NCBI RefSeq assembly: GCF_041911615.1
Contig: NZ_JAYROR010000036.1
Location: 1 to 31,875 of the forward strand
DNA from: Zoogloea sp041911615
GTDB lineage: Bacteria > Pseudomonadota > Gammaproteobacteria > Burkholderiales > Rhodocyclaceae
Reading direction: 5' to 3'
Length of the DNA stretch: 31,875 nt
The translations under genes and the position numbers were made by a program. Below, piece by piece: positions 30,865 to 31,875 of this stretch (positions are counted from its first letter, which is position 1; every line of letters begins with the position of its first letter). Under the pieces are notes generated by a model. That model searched no databases, was not told where the DNA came from, and saw only the letters and a program-made list of their open reading frames with translations.

Positions 30865-31702
30865 GATCAAGCCCGCCGCCCCCGCGCGCCATCCCGACAT
30901 CCGCGAAGGCCAGTCGATCGAGCTGCTGAAGGAACTCCACATCCTCACCCGCGACGGCCAGCTCAACCAGGACAGCCGGCGCAAACTCAAGCAGGTCTAT
31001 CACCTCTACCAGTTCATCGAGCCGCTGCTGGCCGAGGTGCTGGCCGCAGGCGGCGAGCTCAGCCTTGCCGACCACGGTGCCGGCAAGTCCTACCTGGGCT
31101 TCATCCTCTACGACCTGTTCCTCAAGGCGCAGGGCACCGGCACGGTGTATGGCATCGAGACTCGCCGCGAGCTGGTCGAGCATTCCCGCGAACTCGCCGG
31201 ACGGCTCGGCTTCGGGCGAATGGAGTTCCTCGATCTCTCGGTCGAGGAATCCACCCGCTCCGAGCAGCTTCCCGAGCGCATCGACGTGGTGACCGCGCTG
31301 CACGCCTGCAACACCGCCACCGACGATGCGATCCAGTTCGCGCTCGCCAAGCAGGCCAGGTTCGTGGTGCTGGTGCCGTGCTGCCAGGCCGAAGTCGCCA
31401 GCGTGCTGCGCAAGAACAAGAACGCCAGCTTCGGCATGACCCCGCTCTCCGAAATCTGGCGCCACCCGATCCACACCCGCGAATTCGGCAGCCAGCTCAC
31501 CAACGCCCTGCGCTGCCTGCAGCTCGAAGCCCACGGCTACCAGCTCACCGTCACCGAACTGGTCGGCTGGGAACATTCTATGAAGAACGAGCTGATCATC
31601 GCCAAACGCACCGGCCAGCCGCGCAAGAACGCGATGGAACGCATCGAGGCGATCCTCGACCAGCTCAACCTCACCGAACTGCGGAGCCGCTTCGCGTGCT
31701 GA
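30857..31702 (+). CDS. SAM-dependent methyltransferase (Methyltransf_32-like)
   Basis: A 281-residue protein. The N-terminal helix bundle (LLKELHILTRDGQLNQDSRR, then KLKQVYHLYQFIEPLLAEVL) is followed by a Rossmann methyltransferase: LSLADHGAGKSYLGFILYDL (motif I, 'DhGaGKgyl'), YGIETRRELVEHSRELAGRL (acidic loop), IDVVTALHACNTATDDAIQF and FVVLVPCCQAEVASVL. The 'ALHACdtATD' and 'PCCq' motifs are typical of PF13679-type methyltransferases (also found in GSTCD). The substrate is unknown; RNA or protein are both possible. It overlaps DUF1415 by 8 bases, and the next gene begins inside its last codons. Confidence 0.86.
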   Translation: MAKIKPAAPARHPDIREGQSIELLKELHILTRDGQLNQDSRRKLKQVYHLYQFIEPLLAEVLAAGGELSLADHGAGKSYLGFILYDLFLKAQGTGTVYGIETRRELVEHSRELAGRLGFGRMEFLDLSVEESTRSEQLPERIDVVTALHACNTATDDAIQFALAKQARFVVLVPCCQAEVASVLRKNKNASFGMTPLSEIWRHPIHTREFGSQLTNALRCLQLEAHGYQLTVTELVGWEHSMKNELIIAKRTGQPRKNAMERIEAILDQLNLTELRSRFAC

Positions 31703-31875
31703 GCATCGGCCTCGCCGTGGCGGCCGCGCTGGCCCTCGCCCCGCGCCTGCCCCGCCTTCGCCAGCGCTACGACGACGCGGCACTGGCCCCCATCGACGGC
31801 CGCGCGCCGATGGCCGACGACGCCGGCCTCACCCGCACTCTCGCCGCCTGGTGCGCCGAGGGCGCCGGCACCGGC
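31696..31875 (+). CDS. Partial gene running off the window, possible membrane-anchored protein
   Basis: Open frame from a GTG at 31696 to the end of the window (60 codons). It overlaps the stop of the methyltransferase gene (GTGCTGA), a common arrangement for coupled genes. The N-terminus LSIGLAVAAALALAPRLPRL is a signal peptide or anchor; then RQRYDDAALAPIDGRAPMA and a Cys in AAWCAEGAG. The open frame, the overlap and codon use like its neighbours support it. No family can be named from this fragment. Confidence 0.6.
   Translation, partial: MLSIGLAVAAALALAPRLPRLRQRYDDAALAPIDGRAPMADDAGLTRTLAAWCAEGAGTG

Overview
The window is a high-GC stretch of bacterial chromosome with densely packed genes. 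It is most consistent with a betaproteobacterium of the Rhodocyclales (Azoarcus/Thauera/Zoogloea relatives). That placement is an inference from the GC-rich codon use, a dihydrolipoamide dehydrogenase preceded by an Ala/Pro linker, a PEP-CTERM protein with a sigma-54 promoter, and the gene complement. It was not tested by any search.

Layout. (1) 1-1508 is the 3' end of lpdA with a strong terminator. (2) 1636-6425 is an accessory, partly decayed region. It holds an AraC/GyrI-type regulator, a frameshifted and truncated GNAT gene joined to the tail of a short-chain dehydrogenase (SDR), a small conserved protein, a nine-unit 21-bp tandem repeat array, a secreted protein, a membrane protein, and a scar where a divergent lysR and an SDR gene have both lost their 5' ends. 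(3) 6484-9974 has a nitronate monooxygenase, a chorismate mutase-like gene behind a perfect 12-bp terminator hairpin (a candidate attenuator), a DMT exporter and an orphan MhpC-like hydrolase. (4) 10190-14465 is a run of minus-strand genes: an unknown protein, a small membrane protein, a CinA-like protein, an EI24 membrane protein, an amidase and a TraB/GumN protein. (5) 14508-16713 has miaA, an OsmC-family gene and an EF-hand protein. (6) 17265-18200 is a PEP-CTERM gene with a sigma-54 promoter and two upstream repeats exactly 30 bp apart. (7) 18201-21383 has nadC, two unrecognised proteins and slyX. (8) 21499-22716 is a yybP-ykoY manganese riboswitch in front of a TerC/Alx-type exporter. (9) 22820-29191 is a plus-strand run: rlhA, an overlapping trio ending in a thioredoxin-like protein, a HIT protein, an MscS channel with a cyclic-nucleotide domain, and an RlmI-like methyltransferase. 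It ends at a bidirectional terminator facing ylqF. (10) 30304-31875 has a DUF1415 protein, a methyltransferase and a partial gene running off the window.

Most of the window is housekeeping: RNA modification and ribosome assembly (miaA, rlhA, the RlmI-like gene, ylqF), NAD synthesis (nadC), envelope functions, and manganese homeostasis. The least ordinary signals are regulatory: the PEP-CTERM promoter architecture, the chorismate mutase leader, the 21-bp repeat array, and a -10/discriminator shared by rlhA and ylqF. No complete mobile element, CRISPR array, tRNA or rRNA was seen.
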